Assembly (NCBI GenBank): GCA_958441075.1
Contig: CAUCBQ010000041.1
Coordinates: 1-14,398 of the forward strand
Source of the DNA: an uncultured Clostridiaceae bacterium
Lineage (GTDB): Bacteria; Bacillota; Clostridia; Lachnospirales; Lachnospiraceae
Length of the DNA: 14,398 bases
Reading direction: 5' to 3'
In this document: positions 1 to 7,324 of the stretch, one piece after another
Position numbering within the stretch: the stretch's first letter is position 1
How the letters are laid out: each line of letters begins with the position of its first letter
Notes under the pieces: model-generated
Told to the model about the DNA's origin: nothing
Seen by the model: only the letters and a program-made list of their open reading frames with translations
The model's database searches: none
Program-made: the position numbers and the translations under genes

Positions 1-22
1 GCACCTTTATGGAGCACAGATA

Positions 23-57
23 AAAAACGGGTTTTAAATACCCTTTCCCGCCGTTTT
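23..57 (-). terminator. Possible terminator of the degV-capA operon
   Basis: Just past the stop of the CapA gene, the minus strand can pair AAAACGG with CCGTTTT across a 20-nt interval, or form a shorter GGGT/ACCC hairpin, and then runs into TTTTTT. The U-run is convincing but the stem is weak and two foldings compete. Confidence 0.4.
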
Positions 58-101
58 AAAGAACGGGAAACCTGGCAGGGAAAAAGACGGTAAATGTCCT
101 T

Positions 102-1271
102 CTACTGCACTTCTTTCACCTGTCCCTCACTGTCCACTGTCACACCAAAAGACAGCCCTGTCATATAATCATAAAAAGCCGCCTTTTCCTTATCATCCGT
201 AAGCATCCGTGTATATCCCGCCGAGGAAGTTCCGGGAATCAGGGAAAGCTTTGCAGTTTCCCCATCCCACTCTGCCGAAAGGAGGGCTGTTTTGGGAATA
301 CTGCTCCCAAAGATGAAATTCCCCAGACTGTATACAATCGGCTTTCCCTTATAATACTCAATACCCTGAAGCACATGGGGATGGCTTCCGATCACCAGAT
401 CCGCTCCCGCGTCAATATACTGCTTTCCCAGAGAACGCTGGTACTCCTCCGGATGGTCTTTTTTCTCAATTCCCCAGTGGACGTAGACAACCACATAATC
501 GCAGCTTTCCTTCAAACGACCAATCTGCTCCAGAAGAAGGGCCGGATCATAGGTGGTGAGCATTCCCGGTTTAGAAGCGGAAACATTCCAGGAGCCAACA
601 GGGATCACGCGGGAAGCGCCTAAAAAGCCGATGTTTTTTCCATTTTTCGTGATAATTACCGGCTCACAGGCATCCTCAAGATTTCTTCCGGCTCCCACAT
701 GATAAATCCCGGCCTGATCCAGAATATCGCAGGTGTCCACCAGCGCATCCGTTCCAAAATCCAGTGCGTGATTATTTGCCAGGGTTACAAGATCAATCCC
801 AAGTTCCTGAAAAATCGATACTCTCTCCGGAGGCAGCCGGAAAGTAAACTGCTTGTCCTCTGCCGCTGTTCCACGGCTGCTGAATGGAAATTCCTGATTT
901 GCCATAAAAATATCGCTTTCACAAATCACTGACTGAAAGCCGGAATCCAATACGCCTGCCAGCCCTCCCGATTTCTCATAGGCATTTAACACATGGTCGG
1001 AAAGAAGGATATCTCCTGCAAATACCATTCGAATCCTTTCCTCCTGAACGAAGGTCTCCTCCCCTTCATCCTTCATACCAGTCTCCGGTTCTTCCATCTG
1101 AGAGTCATGTTCAATATAAATTTCCCCTTCCGCCGTCTTTTCTGTCTGTCTTACCTCAGCTTCCCTCTCGTAATCCATTCTTCCCGTAAAGCCCAAAACA
1201 AATACTCCAAGGGCTGCTAACAGCAGTCCAAAGAATACCGCAGCAGCCCCGATCCATCTCTTTTTATTCAT
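102..1271 (-). CDS. CapA family protein (PGA-cap metallophosphatase-like), membrane anchored
   Basis: This 389-residue protein belongs to the CapA/PgsA family, named after poly-gamma-glutamate capsule synthesis proteins, with a calcineurin-like metallophosphoesterase fold. Residues 7-28 are one hydrophobic segment, a signal anchor, so the rest should lie outside the membrane. A charged, Glu-rich linker (about 33-78) leads to the catalytic-like domain, which shows the family motifs in order: AGDILLS (85-91), NQE (125-127), LANNHALDFG (164-173), HWG (265-267), GSHPH (295-299) and SLGNFIFGS (315-323). It is the second gene of an operon with the DegV-family gene; the gap is 14 bp and its Shine-Dalgarno (AGGA) lies in that gap. 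No capsule-synthesis partners (capB/capC) are in the window, so a true polyglutamate role is unproven; many lone CapA-like proteins have no known substrate. Confidence 0.88.
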   Translation of the reverse strand: MNKKRWIGAAAVFFGLLLAALGVFVLGFTGRMDYEREAEVRQTEKTAEGEIYIEHDSQMEEPETGMKDEGEETFVQEERIRMVFAGDILLSDHVLNAYEKSGGLAGVLDSGFQSVICESDIFMANQEFPFSSRGTAAEDKQFTFRLPPERVSIFQELGIDLVTLANNHALDFGTDALVDTCDILDQAGIYHVGAGRNLEDACEPVIITKNGKNIGFLGASRVIPVGSWNVSASKPGMLTTYDPALLLEQIGRLKESCDYVVVYVHWGIEKKDHPEEYQRSLGKQYIDAGADLVIGSHPHVLQGIEYYKGKPIVYSLGNFIFGSSIPKTALLSAEWDGETAKLSLIPGTSSAGYTRMLTDDKEKAAFYDYMTGLSFGVTVDSEGQVKEVQ

Positions 1272-1285
1272 CCGTTTTTCCTGTT

Positions 1286-2143
1286 CTACATAGCCAGTAT
1301 GATACCGCCGTCATTTGCATAAACTGTAGCTACCCCGGCAGCCTCAGTAATCACCACTTCCTTAAAGGAGGCACGTTTTTCCAGCTCTTCCTTTACATAC
1401 AGGGCACGTTCCGGGTGATTTACATGGCAGATTACGATCCGTTTCCCGGCCGTATCTTCTGCTTCCTTTACTGCAATATCACACATGCGCTGCAAAGCCT
1501 TATTGATTCCTCTTGCCTGGTCCAGTTTGATAATCACGCCTTCCTCTGCCCCCATCACTGGCTTAATATTAAGAGCTGTAGCAAAAAAAGCCTGAAGCCC
1601 GGACAGGCGGCCGTTTTTACGCAGCGTATCCAGCGTTTCCAGTACAAAGTAGGTCTTCATTTTGTGGCTGTAGGCTTCTGCCCTCTCTGCTATCTCCTCA
1701 AAATCAAGGCCCTGCTCACAGAGATCCCTGATATAAAGCGCCTGATTTAATTCTCCTGAGGAAGCCGACAGTGAATCAATGACAGCAATCTTCTTTGTCA
1801 CCGGCTCCCCGGCTTCCTTCTTTTCCTCCTCATACAGCTCCTTTGCCAGCACGGCAGAATTATAAGATCCGCTTAAATGGGAGGAAAGCGTAACCACAAA
1901 CACAGCATCCGCCTCTGCCTCTTCATATGCCTTTTTAAAGCTCTCGGGCGATGGGCAGGCAGTCTTGGGGCACTCCGGGCAGGCTTTTACCATATCTATG
2001 AATGCAGTCTGATCAAAGGTTTCGTCATCTGTCACCTGAGCACTCCCTACCTGAAGGGTCAGGGGAATCATCTGAAATACCGTATCCTTTTTTAATTCCT
2101 GTGTCAGATCCAGGCAGCTGTCTCCAATGATCTTATAAGTCAT
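1286..2143 (-). CDS. DegV family protein (fatty acid-binding)
   Basis: A 285-residue DegV-family protein, the usual length. Family members bind one long-chain fatty acid between two domains; some (FakB) present it to the fatty acid kinase FakA, but that role is not shown here. Visible motifs are DSCLDL at 8-13, a PSPESF motif at 64-69 matching the family's TSQPSP element, TLSSHLSGSYNSA at 85-97 with the lipid-head-contacting Ser region, and ETLDTLRKNGRLSG at 169-182. The C-terminus reads YANDGG near 275-280 where many relatives carry an H-x-GPG loop, so it belongs to a different subgroup. The start is supported by GGAGG 8 nt upstream (2152-2156) and by a sigma-A promoter at 2202-2230. It is first in an operon with the CapA-like gene. 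No fakA homologue is nearby. Confidence 0.92.
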   Translation of the reverse strand: MTYKIIGDSCLDLTQELKKDTVFQMIPLTLQVGSAQVTDDETFDQTAFIDMVKACPECPKTACPSPESFKKAYEEAEADAVFVVTLSSHLSGSYNSAVLAKELYEEEKKEAGEPVTKKIAVIDSLSASSGELNQALYIRDLCEQGLDFEEIAERAEAYSHKMKTYFVLETLDTLRKNGRLSGLQAFFATALNIKPVMGAEEGVIIKLDQARGINKALQRMCDIAVKEAEDTAGKRIVICHVNHPERALYVKEELEKRASFKEVVITEAAGVATVYANDGGIILAM

Positions 2144-2201
2144 AATCCTATCCTCCGAAAATACATATCATTTCCTCAACACATAGTTTTGATTACTACT
2201 T

Positions 2202-2230
2202 ATTATAACAGCATCCTATGTAAAATGCAA
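2202..2230 (-). promoter_or_regulatory. Sigma-A promoter of the degV-capA operon
   Basis: On the minus strand TTGCAT (2225-2230) is followed after exactly 17 nt by TATAAT (2202-2207), a perfect -10. The predicted transcript starts near 2195 and has a leader of about 50 nt before the DegV start codon. Confidence 0.8.
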
Positions 2231-2270
2231 GACCCGGACGCTCACAGGCGTATGTGTGGATTGGTGCGCT

Positions 2271-3710
2271 TTAACGGCCCGCAGCCCGGATGCTCTGATA
2301 TACCTGATCTGCCTGGCTTTTCAGCTCCTCATAATAATCAAAATGAAGAATCACAAACTTCCCCTCAATCTGGCGCACATACCAGTCCGAATGATGGGAG
2401 GTCCCGTCAGAAAACCGGGTAGAGGTCAGGCAGGAACGCCAGGTATGCCCTCCCAGCTCCACCGTTGTAAAGCTGTCCACCTGATATCCTCCCGTGCTTC
2501 CGTATTCCTTTAACACCTCCATATAGCGGTCAAGCTCTATCTGAGCCTCTGTAAAATCAAGAGTCACCCTGTAGCTCAATTCCGGATCATCCACATCCAC
2601 ATGCTCTCCCCCTACCAGAGTGTAGGTTCTGCTGCTGCCATCGCCCTTGAGAACCTTGGCTGCCTCAGGGAAAGTCAGCTCCAGATCTGCCCATTCATTC
2701 CGGTAATGGTTGCCCTCCAGAGTTCCAAGCGTAAATTCTGCTGCTGTCCGTTCACTTCCTTCCTTCATATAGCCGTCCGGTCCAAAGGTATATTCCACCC
2801 CGTCAATGCTCCTTGTGACAGAAGTAATCATATGACCGTACTCATCCGTATATTTCCAGCCATCTGCCTCCTGAATCCAGCTGCTGTACAAAATCTTACC
2901 TTCCCCGTCCAGACGGTACGTCAATCCCAGCTCATCCTGTTTCCAGCAGTCCTTTGCAAAACTGCCGTCTGCCAGCCGGTATTTCCATCCTCCTTCCTCC
3001 GTATGCTCCCAGCCCTCAATTCCGCTGTAGGGATTAAGACAGCCAAGAAATGCCGCCGCCTCTGCTGCCTGATCTGCACAGTAGGTCTGGCACAGCACAT
3101 AAATCCTGTCTCCTTCCCGGCGGATATAGAAATCATTTACCAGCATTTTCTCCATCTGGTCAATGTATTTCTGTACTGCCGTCCTCTGTCCATCCGTAAA
3201 TTCGGCGGTATTCATATAATCCCTCATGGAATCTGCCATCAGCTTTCCGTAATTCACTTTCAGATACTCATATTCCTTTGTTCCCAGAGTAATGGCTCCG
3301 CTCTGAGCCGCAGCCTCATCTAAACCAGACTGAACCAGCTCTGCCTTTAGTGTTTCCACACTGAAGGGAATCCCTGTTCCGTCATCTGCCGGCATCACAA
3401 AGCCCATATTTACAATATAGGTTTTATCTGCCTCGTTTACCATGGAAGCTGCAAAATCCACCTGAATCTGATCAGATTTTTTCATCTGTGCTACCAGCTG
3501 TCTGGAGATCTCCCAGCTTCCTCCCATGCGGTCCACCTGATAGGAAGCAGGAACCTGAACCTGAAAACCGCCCATACGGCTGGTAATGGTCTGTCCATCA
3601 ATGGTACTGAGTCCCAAAGGCTCTGCAAACACCCCAAAAGCTCCTATAAATGACAGCGCCGCTCCCATACAGATTCCCTGTACTGCTTTTAAAAACCGTC
3701 TTTTTATCAA
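2271..3710 (-). CDS. Secreted protein with cell-wall-binding-like repeats, function unknown
   Basis: A 479-residue exported protein that I do not recognise as a named family. Residues 1-29 are a signal peptide (KRR at 3-5, hydrophobic core 8-28, likely cleavage after VFA-29). Residues 232-316 contain about three to four Gly/Trp/Tyr repeats (GWEHTEEGGWKYRLADGS, WIQEADGWKYTDEYGHM, VEYTFGPDGYM) resembling the choline/cell-wall-binding repeat family, which suggests attachment to the envelope. The flanking parts, about 40-228 and 325-478, look like two copies of one domain: both end in an aromatic-charged strand (NDFYIRREGDRIYVL; SDWYVRQIEGKFVIL) followed by a helix (AAEAAAFL; SQADQVYQSI). The start codon is TTG, chosen because AGGAGG sits 8 nt before it and the signal peptide begins there. 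The upstream htpG terminator leaves only about 33 bp, in which I see no convincing promoter. No catalytic motif was recognised. Confidence 0.8.
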   Translation of the reverse strand: MIKRRFLKAVQGICMGAALSFIGAFGVFAEPLGLSTIDGQTITSRMGGFQVQVPASYQVDRMGGSWEISRQLVAQMKKSDQIQVDFAASMVNEADKTYIVNMGFVMPADDGTGIPFSVETLKAELVQSGLDEAAAQSGAITLGTKEYEYLKVNYGKLMADSMRDYMNTAEFTDGQRTAVQKYIDQMEKMLVNDFYIRREGDRIYVLCQTYCADQAAEAAAFLGCLNPYSGIEGWEHTEEGGWKYRLADGSFAKDCWKQDELGLTYRLDGEGKILYSSWIQEADGWKYTDEYGHMITSVTRSIDGVEYTFGPDGYMKEGSERTAAEFTLGTLEGNHYRNEWADLELTFPEAAKVLKGDGSSRTYTLVGGEHVDVDDPELSYRVTLDFTEAQIELDRYMEVLKEYGSTGGYQVDSFTTVELGGHTWRSCLTSTRFSDGTSHHSDWYVRQIEGKFVILHFDYYEELKSQADQVYQSIRAAGR

Positions 3711-3718
3711 TGATTTGT

Positions 3719-3724
3719 CCTCCT
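3719..3724 (-). promoter_or_regulatory. Strong Shine-Dalgarno fixing a TTG start
   Basis: The minus strand reads AGGAGG, 8 nt before the TTG at 3708-3710. No ATG or GTG in frame is better placed, and TTG opens directly on the signal peptide (IKRRFLKAV). Confidence 0.8.
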
Positions 3725-3743
3725 GTATTCTCTGTAAATTCAG

Positions 3744-3774
3744 AAAAGCCGATGCAGACCCACTGCACCGGCTT
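3744..3774 (-). terminator. Rho-independent terminator of htpG
   Basis: On the minus strand AAGCCGGTGCAG pairs with CTGCATCGGCTT (12 bp with one G-U pair, 5-nt loop) and is followed by TTTTCTGAATTT. It lies about 48 bp after the htpG stop. Confidence 0.8.
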
Positions 3775-3821
3775 CCCCTGCAGAGCTTCTTACACCCTCT
3801 GCCGTAGTCTCATTTTACTCT

Positions 3822-5831
3822 TTATTCTGTCTTCTGTCCAGCCATAATCATCATAATCTCATTGCTGCGGCTGACAAACTTTGTCATTCTCTCCGGAGAA
3901 AGGGCTCCGTGGGACAGGCTTGCAAGATCGTAAAGCTGCTCACAGATTGTGGACGTATTTTCGCCTTCCTTATTTTCAAGCACATACTTCACCAGAGGAT
4001 GATTTGCATTGAGCACCAGAGTTTCTCCGGCTCCGCCGAACATACTCATGTCCATTCCGCCCATGTTGTACATTTTCATCATATCCTGCATTCTTCTTGT
4101 CTCTTCGGATACGGTAATCATGGAGGCAATGCCTGCGCTCTTCATCTTCTCAACCTTGATATCCAGCTTATCGTTGTTCAGGGCTTTCTTAAATACCTCT
4201 GTCAGCTCTTCAGAGGACTTCTTAAACTCTTCGTCATCCTCCTTTACCTCTTCCTTAAAGGCAGCATTCAGATCTGTATCAATACGCAGGAACTTAACGC
4301 CCTCTTTCTTCTGCTCCACATGGCTGATAAACGGATTATCAATAGCGGCCGGCATAATCACTGCATCGATTCCTTCCTCTTTAAAAAGGTTGATATACTG
4401 GCTCTGCTCCTTTTCGTCCGTTACATAGAAAATCGTATTTTCATGCTTTTCCTTATTCTCATCCAGGCAGTCCTGTAAGGTCAGATACTTGCCTTCCAGA
4501 TTCTTATACAGGATATAGTCGCCCATCTTATCGGCAAACTTCTCATCCTTAATATAACCAAATTTGATAAACGGAGCAATATCATCCCAGTATTTTTCAT
4601 AGGTTTCCCGGTCTGTTTTGCACATACCGGAAAGCTTGTCAGCTACCTTCTTTGTGATATAATCCGAAATCTTCTTTACAAAACCGTCATTCTGCAAAGC
4701 ACTTCTGGATACATTTAACGGAAGGTCCGGGCAGTCGATTACACCCTTTAAAAGCATCAAAAACTCAGGAATTACTTCCTTAATATTATCTGCGATAAAT
4801 ACCTGATTGTTGTACAGCTTAATCGTTCCCTCGATGCTCTCATACTCCATGTTAATCTTGGGGAAGTACAGGATACCCTTTAAATTAAAGGGGTAATCCA
4901 TATTCAGGTGAATCCAGAATAAGGGCTCCTTGTAATCCCTGAATACCTTGCGGTAGAAATCCTTATACTGCTCCTCTGTGCACTCATTCGGATGCTTATT
5001 CCACAGGGGATTGGTATCATTTAATGCCATAGGGCGTCTTAAAATCTTATATTTTTCTCTGGATGGCTCAACCTCTACCGTTTCCTTGGTGCCGTCCTCA
5101 TTTTCCTTTTCCTCGGTCTTTGCAGGCTCGATCACCGTCTCAACTACTGTATCCTTATCGGTCAGCTCGTCCTTCTCAATGGTGTCATACTGAGGCTCCG
5201 CAGTTTCATTTTCAAGGAAAATGCTCACAGGCATAAACGCACAGTATTTTTCGATTACCTCTCTTGCCCGGTATTCGTTGGAAAATTCGGTGCTGTCCTC
5301 GTTAAGATATAAAACGATGGTGGTGCCGACCTCTGCCTTCTCACCTTCTGCCATCTCAAATTCAATACCGCCCTCGGACTCCCAGTGTACCGGCTTCGCA
5401 TCCTTCTGATAGGATAAAGAATCGATCGTAACCTTATCTGCCACCATAAATGCAGAATAGAAGCCCAAACCGAAATGTCCGATAATCTGATCCTCATTCG
5501 CCTTATCCTTGTACTTCTCCATAAAATCCTGAACGCCGGAAAATGCAATCTGATTGATATATTTGTCAATCTCTTCCTCAGTCATACCAAGACCGTTGTC
5601 TCGGATCGTAATGGTCTTTTCATTGGGATTTACGCTGACCTGGATTTTATACTCCACCTCCTCAGGCTTCTCGTACTCTCCCATCAGCTCCAGCTTTTTA
5701 AGCTTGGTAATCGCGTCGCAGCCGTTGCTGATTAACTCGCGGTAAAAGATATCGTGGTCGGAATAAAGCCACTTTTTGATCACAGGGAAAATGTTCTCGC
5801 TGGTAATGGATAAACTGCCTTTCTTTGCCAT
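3822..5831 (-). CDS. htpG: Molecular chaperone HtpG (Hsp90)
   Basis: Bacterial Hsp90, a cytosolic dimeric ATP-dependent chaperone that remodels late-folding client proteins. The N-terminal GHKL ATPase domain shows the catalytic/Mg-binding helix RELISNGCDA (31-40, Glu32 and Asn36), DNGLGM (78-83) and the glycine lid GHFGLGFYSAFMV (118-130). The middle domain starts near 262 (RRPMALNDTNPLW) and includes the PLNVSRSALQ motif. At 669 residues it is longer than E. coli HtpG (about 624), mainly because of a charged Glu/Lys/Thr-rich linker around 209-262. A Met-rich loop (581-600) precedes the C-terminal dimerisation domain. It is monocistronic: its own promoter and a CIRCE lie upstream and a terminator lies downstream. 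The CIRCE implies HrcA control. The start is supported by AAGAGG about 10 nt upstream. Confidence 0.98.
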   Translation of the reverse strand: MAKKGSLSITSENIFPVIKKWLYSDHDIFYRELISNGCDAITKLKKLELMGEYEKPEEVEYKIQVSVNPNEKTITIRDNGLGMTEEEIDKYINQIAFSGVQDFMEKYKDKANEDQIIGHFGLGFYSAFMVADKVTIDSLSYQKDAKPVHWESEGGIEFEMAEGEKAEVGTTIVLYLNEDSTEFSNEYRAREVIEKYCAFMPVSIFLENETAEPQYDTIEKDELTDKDTVVETVIEPAKTEEKENEDGTKETVEVEPSREKYKILRRPMALNDTNPLWNKHPNECTEEQYKDFYRKVFRDYKEPLFWIHLNMDYPFNLKGILYFPKINMEYESIEGTIKLYNNQVFIADNIKEVIPEFLMLLKGVIDCPDLPLNVSRSALQNDGFVKKISDYITKKVADKLSGMCKTDRETYEKYWDDIAPFIKFGYIKDEKFADKMGDYILYKNLEGKYLTLQDCLDENKEKHENTIFYVTDEKEQSQYINLFKEEGIDAVIMPAAIDNPFISHVEQKKEGVKFLRIDTDLNAAFKEEVKEDDEEFKKSSEELTEVFKKALNNDKLDIKVEKMKSAGIASMITVSEETRRMQDMMKMYNMGGMDMSMFGGAGETLVLNANHPLVKYVLENKEGENTSTICEQLYDLASLSHGALSPERMTKFVSRSNEIMMIMAGQKTE

Positions 5832-5936
5832 AATATGCGCCTCTTTCTTATAATTTTTCTTTTCCGAAATTCATATGGTCTGGGACTGCCGGATTTTCTT
5901 TGGCAGATCCCTCTATTTTATCTGCTCACAAACTAC

Positions 5937-5965
5937 ATTGTAGTACCTCTTTGCAGAAATGTCAA
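5937..5965 (-). promoter_or_regulatory. Sigma-A promoter of htpG
   Basis: Minus strand TTGACA (5960-5965), 17 nt, TACAAT (5937-5942): a perfect -35 and a 5/6 -10. Transcription should begin near 5930, giving a leader of about 100 nt. The leader contains a small CTGCC/GGCAG hairpin of uncertain meaning. Confidence 0.88.
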
Positions 5966-5971
5966 TAAAAA

Positions 5972-5998
5972 TTAGCACTCATTTTAAATGAGTGCTAG
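5972..5998 (-). promoter_or_regulatory. CIRCE element (HrcA operator) upstream of htpG
   Basis: The plus strand reads TTAGCACTC, 9 nt, GAGTGCTAG, which differs from the CIRCE consensus TTAGCACTC-N9-GAGTGCTAA by one terminal base. The N9 is itself nearly palindromic, so the symmetry extends to 12-bp arms around one central base. HrcA binds this element and represses chaperone genes until heat shock. It ends 6 bp upstream of the htpG -35, so repression would act from the upstream edge of the promoter. Confidence 0.93.
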
Positions 5999-6014
5999 CA
6001 AAACTGGGAGCTAA

Positions 6015-6052
6015 TCAAAAACAGCCGCCACTTCTGCAAATGTGACGGCTGT
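6015..6052 (-). terminator. Rho-independent terminator of the rpoD operon
   Basis: On the minus strand ACAGCCGTCAC pairs with GTGGCGGCTGT (11 bp with one G-U pair) around a 10-nt loop, then TTTTTGATT. It starts 15 bp after the sigma factor stop. Confidence 0.88.
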
Positions 6053-6067
6053 CGTCTGTTTTCTGTA

Positions 6068-7270
6068 TCAGGGAAGAAAATCCCGTATTTTTCTGCTTCT
6101 GGATGGATTTCTCAGCTTTCTTAAAGCAGCTGTCTCAATCTGGCGAATCCGTTCCCTTGTAACCTTAAAACGTTTCCCCACTTCCTCAAGGGTCATGGGA
6201 TGGCCTGTCTCCAGTCCAAAACGCAGAATGATCACCTCGCGCTCCCTGGGATTTAACCCCTGAAGCATCTGGTCAATCTCTTCTCTTAAAAATACGCTTT
6301 CTGCCTTTTCCTCTGTAGATGCATTGGCATCGTCAGCCACAAAATCCCCCAGATTGGAGCCATCCTCATCACCTACCGGTGTTTCCAGAGATACCGTATC
6401 ACCGGAAGACTGCATCAGCTCTGTCACCCGCTTTTCCGACATCCCCACTTCTTTTCCAATTTCTTCATTGGAAGGCTCTCTTCCCAGACGTACCGCAAGT
6501 GCTCTCTGAGCCCTGCGTACCCGGTTTACCGCCTCCACCATATGCACCGGAAGACGAATGGTTCTGGACTGATCTGCCAGCGCTCTGGTCACAGACTGCT
6601 TCACCCACCAGGTCGCATAGGTGCTGAGGCGGTATCCCTTTGTATAATCAAATTTTTCCACTGCCTTCATCAGGCCGATATTCCCCTCCTGAACCAGATC
6701 CAGAAAGCTCATTCCACGGCCTGTATACCGTTTCGCAATGCTGACCACCAGACGCAGATTTGCCTCCACCAGCTTCTGACCTGCCAGAACATCACCGGAA
6801 GCCTTGCGTTTGGCCAGGTCCTGCTCCTGCTCCTGAGTCAGAAGAGGAATTGACCCGATTTCCTTTAAATACTCCCGGATAGGGTCTGTACTGGCCACAC
6901 CCTCCAGAAGCTGTTCGTGAGATTTTTCCTCATCGTCCTCGCTGTCATCTCCATGCGGAGAAAAATCCTCATCCTCTGATTCTTCCCTGCTCCAGCGGTA
7001 TTTGCTGTGAATCAGCTCGGAAACTGTATCGCCGGAATCATCCTCTTCCTCTAAAAGAAGACCTTCATCTCCCGGTTCGTCTGCTTCTTCTCCGGCCTGA
7101 ATCTGTATCCCCCGTTTTTCCAGCTTGGCATATACGGTTTCCATTTCCTCCGGTGTTACTGTTTCATCTGCCAGACAATCCAACACCTGAGTCATCTCCA
7201 GACGCTTGTCATGGGCCTGTGCCAGAGCCGTCAGTTCATCCAGTTTCATCATCAGCTTTGTCTTATCCAT
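6068..7270 (-). CDS. rpoD: RNA polymerase primary-type sigma factor (RpoD/SigA)
   Basis: A 400-residue sigma-70 family group 1 type factor, which directs RNA polymerase to -35/-10 promoters. It has region 1.1 (about 1-58), a very acidic linker (about 60-125), region 1.2 (DPIREYLKEIGSIPLLT, 129-145), region 2 with NLRLVVSIAKRY (171-182), DLVQEGNIGLMKAVEKFDY (191-209) and the -10 reading helix YATWWVKQSVTRALADQ (218-234), region 3 (240-285) and region 4 ending in TLEEVGKRFKVTRERIRQIE (360-379). The residues equivalent to E. coli Gln437 and Thr440 are kept; Arg436 is Lys. It follows the DUF5721 gene by 54 bp, with a strong GGGAGGGGAG ribosome binding site, and is closed by a terminator. The common partner dnaG is not immediately upstream, so this could be a second RpoD paralogue rather than the housekeeping copy. 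Confidence 0.9.
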   Translation of the reverse strand: MDKTKLMMKLDELTALAQAHDKRLEMTQVLDCLADETVTPEEMETVYAKLEKRGIQIQAGEEADEPGDEGLLLEEEDDSGDTVSELIHSKYRWSREESEDEDFSPHGDDSEDDEEKSHEQLLEGVASTDPIREYLKEIGSIPLLTQEQEQDLAKRKASGDVLAGQKLVEANLRLVVSIAKRYTGRGMSFLDLVQEGNIGLMKAVEKFDYTKGYRLSTYATWWVKQSVTRALADQSRTIRLPVHMVEAVNRVRRAQRALAVRLGREPSNEEIGKEVGMSEKRVTELMQSSGDTVSLETPVGDEDGSNLGDFVADDANASTEEKAESVFLREEIDQMLQGLNPREREVIILRFGLETGHPMTLEEVGKRFKVTRERIRQIETAALRKLRNPSRSRKIRDFLP

Positions 7271-7324
7271 ATTTGCTCCCCTCCCTGTTTTTAAAGAGCC
7301 TGTCCCTCAATCTTCCTTCTTTTC

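Noticed and set aside
2601..3323. 240-codon plus-strand open frame opposite the secreted protein gene
   Set aside because: The minus-strand gene has a signal peptide, a strong Shine-Dalgarno and domain structure; the plus-strand frame has none of these.
3780..3802. GCAGAG/CTCTGC hairpin between htpG and its terminator
   Set aside because: Six base pairs with an 11-nt loop and no T-run; probably chance next to the stronger terminator at 3744-3774.
3909..4478. Long plus-strand open frame opposite htpG (189 codons)
   Set aside because: It is the antisense shadow of a well-conserved chaperone gene, rich in Leu/His/Ile, with no supporting start signals.
5966..5998. CIRCE palindrome followed by TTTTT read as a second rpoD terminator
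   Set aside because: The sequence matches the CIRCE consensus almost exactly and is next to an htpG promoter; a strong terminator for rpoD already lies at 6015-6052. A minor back-up role cannot be excluded.
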